Assembly: GCA_024734495.1 (NCBI GenBank)
Contig: JALMQS010000089.1
Location: 3,862,118 to 3,926,117 of the forward strand
Direction of reading: 5' to 3'
DNA length: 64,000 nucleotides
Source: Forficula auricularia
Lineage: Eukaryota; Arthropoda; Insecta; Dermaptera; Forficulidae
The position numbers and the translations under genes are program-made. The notes beneath the pieces are model-generated. The model did not search any database and was not told the origin of the DNA. It worked only from the letters and a program-made list of their open reading frames with translations. Below are positions 34,560 to 45,840 of the stretch, one piece after another (the first letter of the stretch is position 1; each line of letters starts with the position of its first letter).

Positions 34560-34697
34560 GTTCGCACAGGCCTAGTATTAAATTGACAGCCACTGAATGT
34601 GCCTGTCATCTGATTGGCCATCCCAGTGGCTCCATTTACCATCTACCTTGGTTAGTGGTAAAAAGCATTTACTTTGCGACATACAACCGGCCCTAAG
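34560..34697 (-). mobile_element. Partial element Y (copy 2)
   Basis: Its right end CATTTACTTTGCGACATACA plus ACCGGCCCTAAG matches the end of the Y element at 35811-36178. TGTCATCTGATTGGCCATCC matches its centre. The left end is lost. Confidence 0.5.
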
Positions 34698-34984
34698 AAC
34701 GAAAAGTCGTAGTAAAAGTTCGTTCTTGTGATAGAATGTTTGTATTTCTAATGGGGAGAACGGATTGGATTTTGGGCTTTATAGTTCCACCTTTTCCAGT
34801 TAAAAAACATACAAAATTATTCAAAAAATATAATACTATGTTTCTATAGTAAAAAATAATTGAACAGCTGTGTTTTAAATTACCATTTAATAAATTAATT
34901 AATTCCCTGAAACTACAAACAGCGTACCGAGTCTTTGTCGGAGCATTATAACTCGTAAACAAAGTAAGATATAGTTGTATATCT

Positions 34985-35190
34985 TCATTTTCCGTAAAAT
35001 CAACAATTGTATTAAAATTTTAATCAAATAATAATTATTTTGAGGAAAGTTGAATGTTATGTATGGTTAAAAATAAAAACAAAGTATCATGGGGTATGTG
35101 AGGTAACCCTGGAAAGATCTCATCAAGTAGAATTAGGCTGAATCTTTTGTATAGTTTATTAACTCTAAAATTAGTTAGAATGGCGTCCAA
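34985..35190 (+). repeat. Dispersed repeat Z, copy 2
   Basis: ATTGTATTAAAATTTTAATC and AAGTAGAATTAGGCTGAATC align with 26570 onward and 55230 onward. No ORF and no terminal repeats. Confidence 0.45.
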
Positions 35191-35639
35191 GTACCCTGTT
35201 TTATTCGTAATCCGGGCGTGTCGAAGTAATAAATAAATGGACTAGATTTTTTTATTTATTTTTTTATTTATCATGTAACATCTAGTATTTTTTACTTTTT
35301 TCTAAAAAAAGTCTTTATTATAACAGCCCCTATTTAAATAATTCTTCCCCTTAGATACTTGATATCCTTCATGCTGAAGATTCAAAACAAAAAAGTTACA
35401 AAAAGGATATTGAAATATCATTTATAGAGATACAATTATTATGCTCTATTTCATTTATTTATTTATATAAAAAATACAATTTTCATCTAAATCCATAACT
35501 TCTAACTATACCATTTCCTTCTTGGGGTTTAATTTGTTCTCGATATCTTGTAAAATTAATTACTAAAAAGAATTTAAAGATTGAGAATCAAAAATCTTAT
35601 TAGATTTAGATTTATTCATTTAGGGTTAAGCCAAATTCC

Positions 35640-35690
35640 CGGGAAGCAAGGCTGGTACATGGGTTCGACTCCTGAGGGGCGATAATTTCT
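35640..35690 (+). repeat. Possible SINE remnant with B box
   Basis: GGTTCGACTCC at 35662-35672 matches the RNA polymerase III B box. The upstream A box is unclear. TGAGGGGCGATAATTTC follows, similar to the minus strand at 24516. Confidence 0.35.
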
Positions 35691-35810
35691 GACATGAATA
35701 AAAGATCTTTGATTTTTGGCATTTAAATTCTTGGTAACAATTTGTCGAAAAAGTGACGTCTTTTTTAACAATTGAAAACTTACTTACTTGAAATCATAAT
35801 TAATTACTAA

Positions 35811-36178
35811 GAGCCAGTTGTATGTCGGTTGGTAAAGTATTTGTAAAAGTTGACAAAAGGTAAAACCGAGGGGTGAGCCGTGACCTAATATCGTGTACAC
35901 CTACTTCCACTTCCACTTCCATTCCCAAGTAGAAGACAATAGATTAAGGGGCATTATCCAATGAATTCCAAAATAATTCGACATAATTCCAAAGACGGTG
36001 TACACCTAATTCCAATCGCGGTTCATCCTTCGGGTAAAACCCTTAGAATTCACCTTGTGCCTAGCTGGATGGCCAATCAGATGACATGTACTTTCATCTG
36101 ATTGGCCAAGAATAATTTTAAGGTTTTACCCTTTGTCAACTTTTACAAAGACTTTACCAACCGACATACAACTGGCCC
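35811..36178. mobile_element. Element Y with 58-bp inverted repeats, interrupted by a MITE
   Basis: The left end GCCAGTTGTATGTCGGTTGG, then TAAAGTATTTGTAAAAG, mirrors the right end closely for about 58 bp. The centre has an inverted GGCCAATCAGATGACA/TCATCTGATTGGCC. Without the MITE at 35868-36031 it would be about 200 bp. The ends resemble those of W (GGTTGTATGGTAAAGT), so the two may be related. Confidence 0.72.
35868..36031 (+). mobile_element. MITE with 10-bp target duplication (MULE-type), copy A
   Basis: It starts GAGGGGTGAGCCGTGACC and ends TCGCGGTTCATCCTTC. Flanking decamers AGGTAAAACC and GGGTAAAACC match at 9 of 10. It has subterminal GTGTACACCT at both sides and TAGAAGACAATAGATTA within. 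A 9-10 bp duplication points to the Mutator superfamily (family knowledge). Confidence 0.82.
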
Positions 36179-36182
36179 TATG

Positions 36183-37558
36183 TCGGGAAAATACTTAACT
36201 TAATAAATACGAACCCAAAAGTAATGGTTTTATAACTTGTTTAAACGAAAATATACATTTTTACTTTATTTTTTTTAAGATAGCCACAAGACATTTACTT
36301 TTCAACCACTATAGTTGACCAGAATAACGTAAAAATTTAATTATCAATAAATTTTCCGTGTTTTTTGCTTTAATTCCCACCCATCCATTGTTAATTTATT
36401 CTCTTTATAACACTCGACATTTTACCTTTAAATGTCAATAATTAATTGCTGTTTTGTTTTTGTTTTTTGAAGAAAACGGGGTGTTTTGTTTACGAACCGA
36501 ATAGGTCAACCTGGCAAAAGCTTTACTCTAAATAGGCAGATGGATGTCCCCTTAGGAGAGATTACAATTGGCCATTTATTTAAATCCCATATCACTATAA
36601 CCTTTTTAAAACAAAATAGACTAAATCACGATTGAGTATGTTTATCTATCATGGCTTAGAAATTATTAGGAGAAAAAAAACTGAATAAGGACCAAAATGA
36701 GAACGTTATTTAGTTGAAAATTTTAGGTATCAAAGATCAAGTGAGATAAATAGTAGTAGTATTAGTCAGATATACCAGAAATAAAGTCTCTAGTACAGGT
36801 GATAAAATTGTATTGATTATTTTTACTGTAGTATTAAATAAATATAATTCTTTTATAAAAAACTATCGGAAAACAATGGAAATTTTAAAAAATTTGAACA
36901 AATAGTTGCTCTAAAAAAGTAATATAAAGCAACTATAAACAAATAAAAATTGATCATGATACAGATTGTCTAGTACAGTCAACTGTAGTAGTTTTCTACA
37001 TTATTGTTTCCAATATTAATAAATTAGATTACATCTCAAATTAAAAACAAATTATATATTTAAAAATATTGATTAACCTGGAGAAACTTTACATTAGATC
37101 ACAAATGAAATAGAAAATTAATTTTCACACAACATTTTATCTTGCATTTTTTAACTGATTTTCCAGATCTGATAGATATGTCATTATCACTAAGAGAAAT
37201 AGGTCATATCGTGTAATGCCTTGAAACAATCATAAAGATTTTGTTTAAAAAAGTAGCATTCACAATATGTTTCAGCAGCCTTATGATCGGAGATTCCATC
37301 TTTCAGGTTGGGCAAGTTCGAGTCAGCTCAAGTCATAAAGAATGTGGTGATAGATTCTATCAGATCGATGACTTGAGTTATTGACCCTACACTCGTTACT
37401 ATATTTATAATTTCTTCAAAACGGTTTCAGAATTAGAACTCAGAAAACATTAGAAAATGGGGGAAAAGTGAGATTAAGATGCCTTGGAGATCGTACCTGT
37501 GTTCGAGTTGAATGGCAAAAGTTTGGAAGGTTTGATATTTTATAGACTACTCCCTGCT
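36183..37558. other. AT-rich stretch without supported features
   Basis: AACTATAAACAAATAAAAAT at about 36933 and CAGATTGTC at about 36962 resemble 61562 and 62050. Otherwise I see no gene or element. Confidence 0.35.
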
Positions 37559-37592
37559 TTGAGGAAGGATACCATTGAACGTCCGAAATATC
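37559..37592 (+). ncRNA. Hammerhead-like core, slightly decayed
   Basis: It reads TTGAGGA, extra A, GGAT ... GTCC (four pairs, one a G-U), then GAAATATC with self-complementary ATAT. C3 of the core has become T. The downstream GAATAAATATATTACAC recalls the tail after the core at 3131. Confidence 0.5.
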
Positions 37593-38145
37593 GGCGGGAC
37601 GCTGAATAAATATATTACACTGGGATTTTGGCCAAAATTTATTTCTGTATTACCTAAAGTATATAAAAGTTTAACTGTGTCTTCATCTTAAGATTAAATT
37701 AGAAAATTCATTTTCTAATTCTTTCTTGGGTGGTCCAACTTGAAAATATCTTCCAGATCATCATTATGACTAATACAAGAAAATGTTTAGATATTTGTTA
37801 AGAGTCTTAATCAAATTCTAGTGTGTACTAATTCAAGATTGATCCTTGAAGATTTTAAATCCTTCTACATGTTTAATTATCCTACAATAATAATATATTG
37901 TATTTATCTAAAACCCAATAATGTATGCTATTAAAATCTACATTAAAGTTTCGGCTGAAACCACCTAGAATGGGCATTTTTAATAAGATAACTCATCAGA
38001 TCAGAGCCAGATCATCGCATAGACAAATGAGACAAATGTCTAGGGCCCTGTCTATTTTAAAAAGATTTGTAAACTACTTTTCTTTTGGACATCTGTATAT
38101 TATAAACAAATATACAAAAATATATTGCTTTTTATATGGTTATTG

Positions 38146-38310
38146 TGAATTCTAAAGATAAATAGAAATGTATGGGGTCCGGTAAGAAGAAAAATGTCTA
38201 GGGTCGAAATGAGTTAATTCGGCCTTGCTTCAGGTGCACGATGTTTCGGTAAGTACTAGGTATCAAAACTAAAAAATGTGCCATCTAGCTGGTTTCGAAT
38301 GAAACTTTAA
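38146..38310 (+). repeat. Direct repeat, left copy
   Basis: It runs from GAATTCTAAAGATAAAT through GGTCCGGTAAGAAGAAAAAT and GAGTTAATTCGGCC to GTGCCATCTAGCTGGTTTC. A second copy in the same orientation lies at 39450-39618. Confidence 0.75.
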
Positions 38311-38349
38311 CCGACTTCAAAAAGGAGGAAGGTTCTCTATTCCGTTGAA
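38310..38349 (-). repeat. Short dispersed insect-type repeat, next to an A-tail
   Basis: AACCGACTTCAAAAAGGAGG and GGTTCTCTATTCCG precede a T-run at 38350-38375. It matches 6618-6660 and 61391-61435 on the opposite strand. Confidence 0.6.
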
Positions 38350-38375
38350 TTTTTTTTTTTTTTTTTTTTTTTTTT

Positions 38376-38744
38376 GTGCCTATGTTGCCTATGTCTCCCG
38401 CCGATTGTCGGGCCAAAATGGTTGCTTCAAGAATGTTTCCGGTGATCTTTTTGATGACCAAACGCGTACCGTTACATAATTGAGGTGGATTCAAATTACG
38501 GAGGAGAATGAATAGGGGAACCAATCTTTAATCGAAGATTATGTGGTGGCATTCCAGGGATATCTAATGAATTTAAAAATTCAACCGGAAAATTTATACT
38601 TTCATTTTCATCAACAACAGTATCGATTGATTTAAAAGACATCAGATCGCCTGGTAACAACTGTTGTATCTGGAAGTTAATTTCGTCAACATCAACGTTT
38701 TTGGCTGCCAAAATCGCCCGTTGACTGAGCCATTCATGATTCAA
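38376..38744 (-). pseudogene. Helitron helicase (PIF1-like) C-terminal fragment
   Basis: The minus-strand reading has WLSQRAILAAKNVDVDEIN, then EFLNSLDIPGMPPHNLRLK and GSPI. A frameshift near 38520 follows, then LFILLRNLNPPQLCNGTRL and VIKKITGNILEATIL. These are hallmark segments of the C-terminal part of the Helitron Rep/helicase, just before the final GQT motif. The helicase would unwind DNA in rolling-circle transposition. The fragment ends in a homopolymer at 38350-38375. No Rep domain, Walker motifs or Helitron termini are present. Confidence 0.88.
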
Positions 38745-39139
38745 ATAATTATTAAATTATAAAGTTTTGATCAATGAAGTTATCAACTAAGTAAAGAAAC
38801 AGGTTTAATTTAACTGTTTATTATTGATATATTTATTTATTAATATTAGTTATTTGATTATTTATTTTTAATTTATTGTTCTAATTATTTATAAACTGCA
38901 TGGTAGATTGGCTACAATGGAATTCATTCCAAGGCCATTAGGGAGAGAGAAAAGAAATTTAACTGTATTATCTTCATTATAATATGAATGCAATTTACAC
39001 TTCAGTCTAAGTAACACGTGGCCGGCTATGCTAACACCAAAAATTTAAAAAGTGGAAATAATTGAATTATACGGTATTTCGTTCACTACAAAATAAATTT
39101 AATTAATTTTATAGCGTCAACAACACGTGGTAATTATGC

Positions 39140-39449
39140 TGTTAAAATGTAGCTTATATGACACGTTCGTAGATTTACCATAGCAGCGCCATCTATTGAT
39201 TACTTACTCAACCCAGTCGAAAGGTATCGACATCTGTTAGAATCATTTGGAGTCAAATGACTGTCAAATAATAACAGACAAATAATTAGCAATAAATTAA
39301 AATTGCGACTATAATTTGAGATTTAAACTATCCTATTTCTCAAGTTGGATCGAACTGCACATGGTGTGCGAATTTTATTATAATCGGTTCAGTGGTTTAG
39401 GAGTCCATTGAGAACATACATTGTGACACGAGATTTTATATATATTAAG
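39140..39449 (+). repeat. Insect retroposon 3' end
   Basis: GCGCCATCTATTGATTACTT, GGTATCGACATCTGTTAGAA, AATCGGTTCAGTGGTTTAGG and a closing ATTTTATATATATTAAGAT resemble the 3' ends of RTE-type LINEs or their SINEs common in insects (from memory). No ORF is present. Confidence 0.45.
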
Positions 39450-39618
39450 ATGTGAATTCTAAAAGATAAATAAAATGTGTACGAGGGGTCCGGTAAGAAG
39501 AAAATGTCTAGGGTCCCAAAATGAGTTAATTCGGCCTTTCTTGAGATTTCACGATGTTTCGACTCCAGTACTAGGTATCAAAACAAAAATGTGCCATCTA
39601 GCTGGTTTCAGGTGAACT
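39450..39618 (+). repeat. Direct repeat, right copy
   Basis: It matches 38146-38310 with indels and substitutions. The pair brackets the Helitron fragment and the retroposon tail. Confidence 0.75.
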
Positions 39619-40039
39619 TTATTTTTTGATAAACAACTCAACCACCAAAAAGCTTGCATAAACTATATGGATATTATAAGTGAGAAGTACGTAACGTTCT
39701 TCCAAAGCCATATTGTTTTATTGTGAACCTAAAAATATAATATTTATACAGCATTTTAGCCATTATCGCTTTTATTGTCTTTCCTTGAGCCAAAAATTCG
39801 TTGAACTTTGGTACTCAGGATGTGTGGGACAGGTTTAACCTTGCTCTAATAAAACAAACTGTGATGTGAGGGAGATTCCCTAAAGGCGCTTTTTTTTTAT
39901 TTATTTCATTCGTATTCGTCAAACAGACCTACATATGATAATCAATTCCCCTGTTTAATGTGCCCCAAAAAACTGCTATCAAGAGGGTCTGTCTCGTTGT
40001 TCGAATTTTTCACAGAGTATGTATGAATGGTAAATAGAA

Positions 40040-40340
40040 GAAAAAAATAGAATTAATGACAGGTGTGTTTATTAATGTGTGCGTGCGTATATGTGTGTGT
40101 ATGTGTGGCAGGTGGCCTTAGGGCCTGCAAGTTCCATTTCCCTTTCCCTCCAAGGGGGAGATGCATTCCAACAACCGGGACAAAGGGCTTTGTGATATTA
40201 GATTTCAGTCTTGCCAACCTTACTGCAACATCTTCCCCTAAAATCTCCTTCAACCCCCACACATACATACACACACACACTTCTTTTCTTTCACCCATTC
40301 TACTTACATCTCGCAGCTCCGTCTACGAGTTTAATTAAAA
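40040..40340. other. GC-richer stretch between TG and CA microsatellites
   Basis: A TG-rich run (about 40074-40110) and a CA run (about 40255-40280) frame about 150 bp of mixed composition. Both strands hold short ORFs containing microsatellite-coded residues. On the minus strand SNITKPFVPVVGMHLPLG is read, but no family is recognised and coding status is doubtful. Confidence 0.3.
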
Positions 40341-40910
40341 TAACTTAGTAATTATTTCTGGAGAAAAATTAAAAAAAAAATCTTTAACAAAATTTCACTT
40401 TTAATATAAATTTCTATTAAAAAAAGAAAAAAAGAAATCTCTTGAGAAATTATTTATGCGTTATTCTTCTTTTTCTTTCGATATATATTTTTCTTCCTCC
40501 CTATAGGTATGTAGAAATTTATAATAGTGATTCAAAAGTTAAATTAATAATTATATGTTGTGTATTTTCTTTAATGATCAGGTTGATGTTTCGGGTTGTA
40601 CTATCCATGGTGAAAATAAAAAAAATATGTATATTTGATCCATAAGGAGAAATCAAAAGGTTATTAACTGCTAGATGCAAATATCTTGTAATCAAATTTT
40701 GACTTAATTTTCTTGCAATTTACACACTATGTAATGGCAATTGAAATATTTTCTTGCAATTTACACATATGTAATGGCAATGAAATATAGGGATTATCAT
40801 TTTCAAGGATTTTTTGAGATGAATTTAATTTTAACTTTAAAAAATATAATATCAAAATATTTCAATGCTTACAAGATATTATTATTAAATTGAAAGTTTT
40901 TGCCGAGAGT

Positions 40911-40960
40911 AGCAGAATTTTTATATATTGAAGGAGACAATAAAGAGTGTGTCTTCTGCT
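40911..40960 (+). other. M2 hairpin module, variant with compensated P1
   Basis: P1 is AGCAGAA (40911-40917) with TTCTGCT (40954-40960). Versus the common AGCAGAG/CTCTGCT, both sides changed so the pair is kept. P2 is TATTG with CAATA. Confidence 0.62.
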
Positions 40961-41050
40961 GGAATTATAAATTTTATTTATTTATTTATAACGTAAATTT
41001 ATAATTCCAGTAGAAGACACACTCTTTTATTGTCTCCTTCAATATATTAT
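40911..41050. mobile_element. Tail-to-tail M2 fold-back
   Basis: A full M2 (40911-40960) is followed by ATTATAAATTTTATTT and a mirror M2 half (about 41009-41050) with AGTAGAAGACACACTC. The unit GAGTGTGTCTTCTGCTGGAA equals the M2 flank in 56022-56166. No target duplication was found. Confidence 0.6.
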
Positions 41051-41152
41051 TATATAAATTAAATAGTATTTTCTAATCTTTTGATTTGGTTAAACACCCA
41101 ATGTACATGATACGTAGAATCTTGCTTGTATTCGAAAAACGTATGAAATAAT

Positions 41153-41369
41153 CTTTAAAGAATTCTAGGTGAAACATTTTAATAGATAATAAGCAAAAAT
41201 ATATTTTTCTAGGTGGGTTTCACAAATAAAACAGTTTTTCTTTTGTAACTCCTGATGCATTGGGCGTCCTAACTCCGAAATATATATCGAGATAAAAAAC
41301 TCAAGAACACATATTTGTTTTTATTTGTGAGAAATCCCACCTAGGAAAATATGTTTTTACTTATTATCT
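41153..41369 (-). mobile_element. Retrozyme-like fold-back with 14-bp target duplication
   Basis: A perfect 14-bp direct repeat, ACGTATGAAATAAT, lies at 41139-41152 and 41370-41383. The arms hold M1 boxes (CTAGGTGAAACAT, CTAGGTGGGTTTCAC and their mirror). Near the centre is a worn hammerhead-like core at 41252-41288 (CTGATGC ... GAAATATATATC). It has no ORF. Confidence 0.72.
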
Positions 41370-41383
41370 ACGTATGAAATAAT

Positions 41384-42074
41384 TTTTTTTTAATTTCAAA
41401 ATGACCTAAATAGTAGAAAATATTATTTTCCGTAATCCATCGACATAATATAATTAAAAACATTGGCGTTTTTAACTCAAATCTTAATGAAAATAAGTAC
41501 CTACCCACGATTTATTTTATACTTATATGAGTGTTACTTAACATTTCAAAGATAAGTAACTAGAATACCTATTATTGATGTTATCATGTGGTCAAATTTC
41601 AACCCTTTCCTGCAAACTTTTCACACATATTTCCTATTTGCGATTACAATGGACTATTTTATATTAATGAAAACCAGACTATCATCATTGATTCGTTAAC
41701 TTAGTAAAACTAACTCATATTAATTCTATATTCCTACGTTTAATTTAAGCTCTTACATTTAAACATTCATTATGAAAGAACATTTCGTTTCTTGGAGATT
41801 TGAGTGGTTCGAACCCTCAATTAACTCTTTTCTGGTTCACTGCACTAACAATGCCATGCACTATTAAGAATCTCTATAGCCGTTGCAATAGTGAAGATAG
41901 GGGTTTCTAACTTCCTTTATTCCTCATAACACCTATTAATTCCAGTACAATGCATGGAACACTACTAGAATCGAGCCAGAAATAATATCTAACATTATTC
42001 CCGGGTTTCCAATTTATGAACCAACCTTATTTAATATATATTACACTGTCGATTCTCCTACATTGTTTGACTCA
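41384..42074. other. AT-rich stretch without supported features
   Basis: I see nothing in it that I can name. Confidence 0.35.
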
Positions 42075-42082
42075 ATAACGTA

Positions 42083-42422
42083 CAAGGGGCGGATCCGGGG
42101 GGCGGAGGGGGCGGCCGCCCTCCCATAGAGGCCAAAAAACGGCGGCCAAATCGACAGGGAATTTATAACAATTTTTATATTTTTATTTAATGAACTTAAA
42201 ATATGAGATATGAAACTTGTAAAAAAATTAAAAAAAAAACATTTTTTTTTCTTTAAAATTGAAAATAAAGTTCTTCTATTCTTCTGTGTAGTGTTGTGTG
42301 TGGGGGGCGCGGCCCCCCCCCCCCCCCCCCCCCGCTTGGACAATTCGATCGCGAGCACACTTTCGAGATAAAAAGTAGATCTTATACGCCATCGGGTAAA
42401 AAATTCCCGGATCCGCCGCTTG
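42083..42422. mobile_element. Non-autonomous hAT element (340 bp) with GC-rich ends
   Basis: An exact 8-bp direct repeat, ATAACGTA, lies at 42075-42082 and 42423-42430. It starts CAAGGGGCGGATCCGGG and ends CCCGGATCCGCCGCTTG. The ends hold GGGGCGGCCGCCC and, opposite, GGGGCGCGGCCCC with a C-run of about 22 (42312-42334). The centre is AT-rich. The C-run length is likely inexact in the assembly. Confidence 0.85.
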
Positions 42423-42430
42423 ATAACGTA

Positions 42431-43720
42431 ATGAGATTTTAAAGAACTTAATTAGTGGAATGTATCGGATTCTTGATCATAAATTCTTAAATTGCTTTCA
42501 TATATTTAATTTAATCGTCTTCAGTTATGAAATATATCTTAGTGAAAAATTGATATTCTAGCCCTGGAAGATATTTAAAATTCACGGGTTTTCCAGGAAT
42601 TTAAAGAAAGATTGGAGAGAGAAACCCAGTCTCCCTAAATTTCGAGAGCATGTAATGTATCAATTTATTGGACTGATTTAACCACAAAGGGGTGTTTTTA
42701 ATGCTTAACTATAGATATCCTTGATAACAAAAATATTTAAAAAGGATACAATTGTTCAAAACCTAAAATTTGTTTCATACGAGATTTGAGTTTACTCAAT
42801 ATCGTAACAATGCTTATTAATAATTTAGCCAAGTTTTCTTATTGATGATCATAAAATTTTATCAAGTCATTTTTCAGAATAAATTTGTAAAACTCTTAAC
42901 GAATTTCTCCAAATGTTTCAATCTTCTCTTCTTTTCACACTAAGCTCTAAACTGATTTTTTTCTAGATGCAAAAGTACTTATATTTTAAAATCATAATTC
43001 TTAAGTTCTTTTTGCTGAAAATAAAGAAAATAATAAAGTGGGGTAATTATCTTTCCCCCTCTAGAGACGAAGTTTTTATCGGAAAGTCTAAACAGGTTGT
43101 AATAGCGGTCTTCAACTCAATTATCTATACCGGTTCAGTCAACTTTACCATGTAGTTAAAGCGTAGTACTCTAGTAAATATTTTGAATAATTTAATGTTT
43201 TCCGTAAATGACTATTCCTGGGATTAATAATAATAATAATAATAAGTGATTAAACAAAAGTTGTTTTTATTTAGGAATCGATATTACGGTTAAATAAGGT
43301 GTCTAGCATGCGGAATGTGTTTTCAAAAATTTGGTTTGTTAACGATCACTTTTATAAATTATTTATATTTTTATTCGATGGAATTAAGGATCACGATGAA
43401 ATTAGCTTGCTTATCAGAACGTTTTAAACCAAAATTCGCAATGATTGAATTCTTTTGATAGCATAAGATTACCAACTACAACATGGTAGTTATTCTAAAA
43501 GGAAGTTTTATACTGAGGTAAAATATCTAAGAGATCGTAAAATATGTCACTTTTTGGAGTTTTGTGTTTTTCGAATTTCTAAAATTTTACAAAAAAATTA
43601 AAAAATGGAAGTGGACAGCTCAGACATAATAGTTTTCATTTAATAAGAAAATCGTTGAGATATTAATCTTTCAATAGTTGCGATTTGTTTTTTTGCATTT
43701 CTTTTTTTTAGTTTATTTAA
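42431..43720. other. AT-rich stretch without supported features
   Basis: A short (TAA)n run lies at about 43228-43245. I see no gene. Confidence 0.35.
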
Positions 43721-43820
43721 NNNNNNNNNNNNNNNNNNNNNNNNNNNNNNNNNNNNNNNNNNNNNNNNNNNNNNNNNNNNNNNNNNNNNNNNNNNNNNNN
43801 NNNNNNNNNNNNNNNNNNNN
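43721..43820. other. Assembly gap (100 N)
   Basis: One hundred unknown bases. The round number suggests a gap of unknown size. Confidence 0.99.
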
Positions 43821-44385
43821 AAGATCTTATAAATTAATTAAATTATAGACACGATTCACAAATAAATTAAATTTTATTTAATTTCTATCTATTTACCTGA
43901 ATTTAAAGTTAAAAATAATATTATATATTGCTTTTAACTAAAACAAAAAATTACTGAGGAACGCTCGGTCCACTAGGTACTCTTCTTATAAAGAAGAAAC
44001 AAATACAATAGATTTCTCTGCAGTAACATAAAAAAAATTATAAAAAAACTTTAGTATAATTCAATTTTTTCCCATTTTTCTTATTTCTCAATATTTAATG
44101 ATTAGTCAATACTCAATAGTTTTGAAGCAAACATTTCAAAGATTACGAAATTAAGAAAGAAAAAGATCTTTGTGCGAGTTGCTCTCTAGCATCTAAGAAA
44201 TTTTTTTGCTCCTCCAAGGTTACGTTTATTTTATTTCTCTGCGCAATATTGAATGTACTTAAAAAAAAATAATGATAATAATTCAATAAAATTGAAAAGA
44301 AAAAATGAAAATTATTATCTATGAAATTATGAAATATTTCTCAACGTGTTCCGATTTTACTTTTACTTATAATATACTTATATAC

Positions 44386-44532
44386 GAAGGGTGTCGTGTA
44401 CACCTACTTCCACTTGCACTTTCATTTCCAAATAAAAGACAATTGATGAAGGGGCATTATCTAATGAATTCCGAAATAATTCCACATAATTCCAAAGACG
44501 TGTACACCTAATTCCAATCGCGGTTCACCCTC
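44386..44532 (+). mobile_element. MULE-type MITE, copy B (left end shortened)
   Basis: GAAGGGTGTCGTGTACACCT starts it and TCGCGGTTCACCCTC ends it. Flanking decamers ACTTATATAC and GCTTATATAT match at 8 of 10. About 15 bp of the left end seen in other copies are missing. Confidence 0.75.
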
Positions 44533-44542
44533 GCTTATATAT

Positions 44543-45345
44543 TTGTGCAAGTATTGCATTCCACTATAGAGGTCTTCTAGTTACAAGGTTATAAAAAGTT
44601 ACTTTTACATTATCTATTCTAGACGATTCTAAACGATAGCCTTGCAATTTTCTCAAGACGTTTCTAACGTATTAATAATTTTTGAGTCTCCATGCTTTTC
44701 AAGTATCATATATTTTCTTCACTGTATCAATAGGTATAAATTTTATTCCGATAAAATTTAATGAAAAGAAACAAAAAACAAATGTTTTCATATTTTATTA
44801 GAATTTCAATTAATATTATTTGAAATTATTGAAGAAAATGATTTAGTGTTTTAAAAAAATTGATTTATTGATTTATTATATCTTCCATTTGCTTTTCACA
44901 CATTGTCCATTGTGAATTTTAAAAATTCCTTAAAAAATTAATCTGTTTCCAAATACCATTACCCTTCCATGATAAAATATGTCAGTTAATGGAACATTTT
45001 TCATCTCATAATTTACACTAGATATATCGACATTTTTCAAAAATAACTAACATGGTAACTAGTTCATAGTATCTTGTAAATTCAACTAGTTCTTCAAAAC
45101 GAAAGAAACTAGTTCTTATACTTAGTTTCTTAAATTGGAAGAACATAGTAACTAGTTTTCCTAAACTGATAGAACTGTCCAGTTTATTAGACATAGTGTA
45201 TTTATCAAGAATTATATTTTCTTTCAAGTTTTATCCTGAAAGATATTAAAGAGAGAATTCAATTAGGCATGTTGCAAAAATGTATAAAATGATTATATTT
45301 AAGAAAGGGTTAGGCATAGAGCATATATTTGGAATCAGCTATTAG
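44543..45345. other. AT-rich stretch without supported features
   Basis: A run of ACTAGTTC-like words occurs at about 45056-45160, giving a weak local repeat. I see no gene. Confidence 0.35.
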
Positions 45346-45671
45346 CAGTGTTCCGCAAAGTGTGTGCCGCGGCACACTGGTGTACCGTCATTAGTTGGTG
45401 TGCCGCGGAAAAATGTCAAGTTTTGTGAAGATAATGCACCTAGGCATAGCTGAGAGCATGAAGAGAGCAGCTTATCAACGATTGCTCCAAATTTTGATTG
45501 CCTGTTCTCAATTAAGCAGGCTCACATTTCTCATTAACATCTTTTCATATTATATTGATTTTAATAATAAATAAATATTAAATAAACATTGTTTTTTTTT
45601 CTTTGGTCGTTTCTCTAAAATTTCTTGATTTGGTAGGTGTACCTTGAACACAAAAAGTTTGCGGAACACTG
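45346..45671. mobile_element. Non-autonomous hAT MITE, inverted copy of 8860-9108
   Basis: It begins CAGTGTTCCGCAAAGTGTG and ends GTTTGCGGAACACTG. Flanks AGCTATTAG and AGCTATAG suggest an 8-bp target duplication with one indel. It contains about 75 bp absent from the other copy (around 45435-45515), either inserted here or deleted there. Confidence 0.8.
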
Positions 45672-45840
45672 AGCTATAGAAGTAATACGGTAAAGTTGTT
45701 TTAAATTGACTTACCGGGAGTAGTCTGTTACTTTTGATTTTTTTTGGTTCCGGTGGGCCAATTTTACTTGGAGAAAAAAGAGAAAGATTTTAAAAATCGT
45801 CAAAGTACGATTCGGACTCGAATAACTTAGGTTTCCATAT

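Noticed and set aside
40053..40338. Overlapping ORFs on both strands
   Set aside because: Both ends are coded by TG/CA microsatellites. The middle is not AT-driven but shows no domain, so it is listed only as a composition feature.
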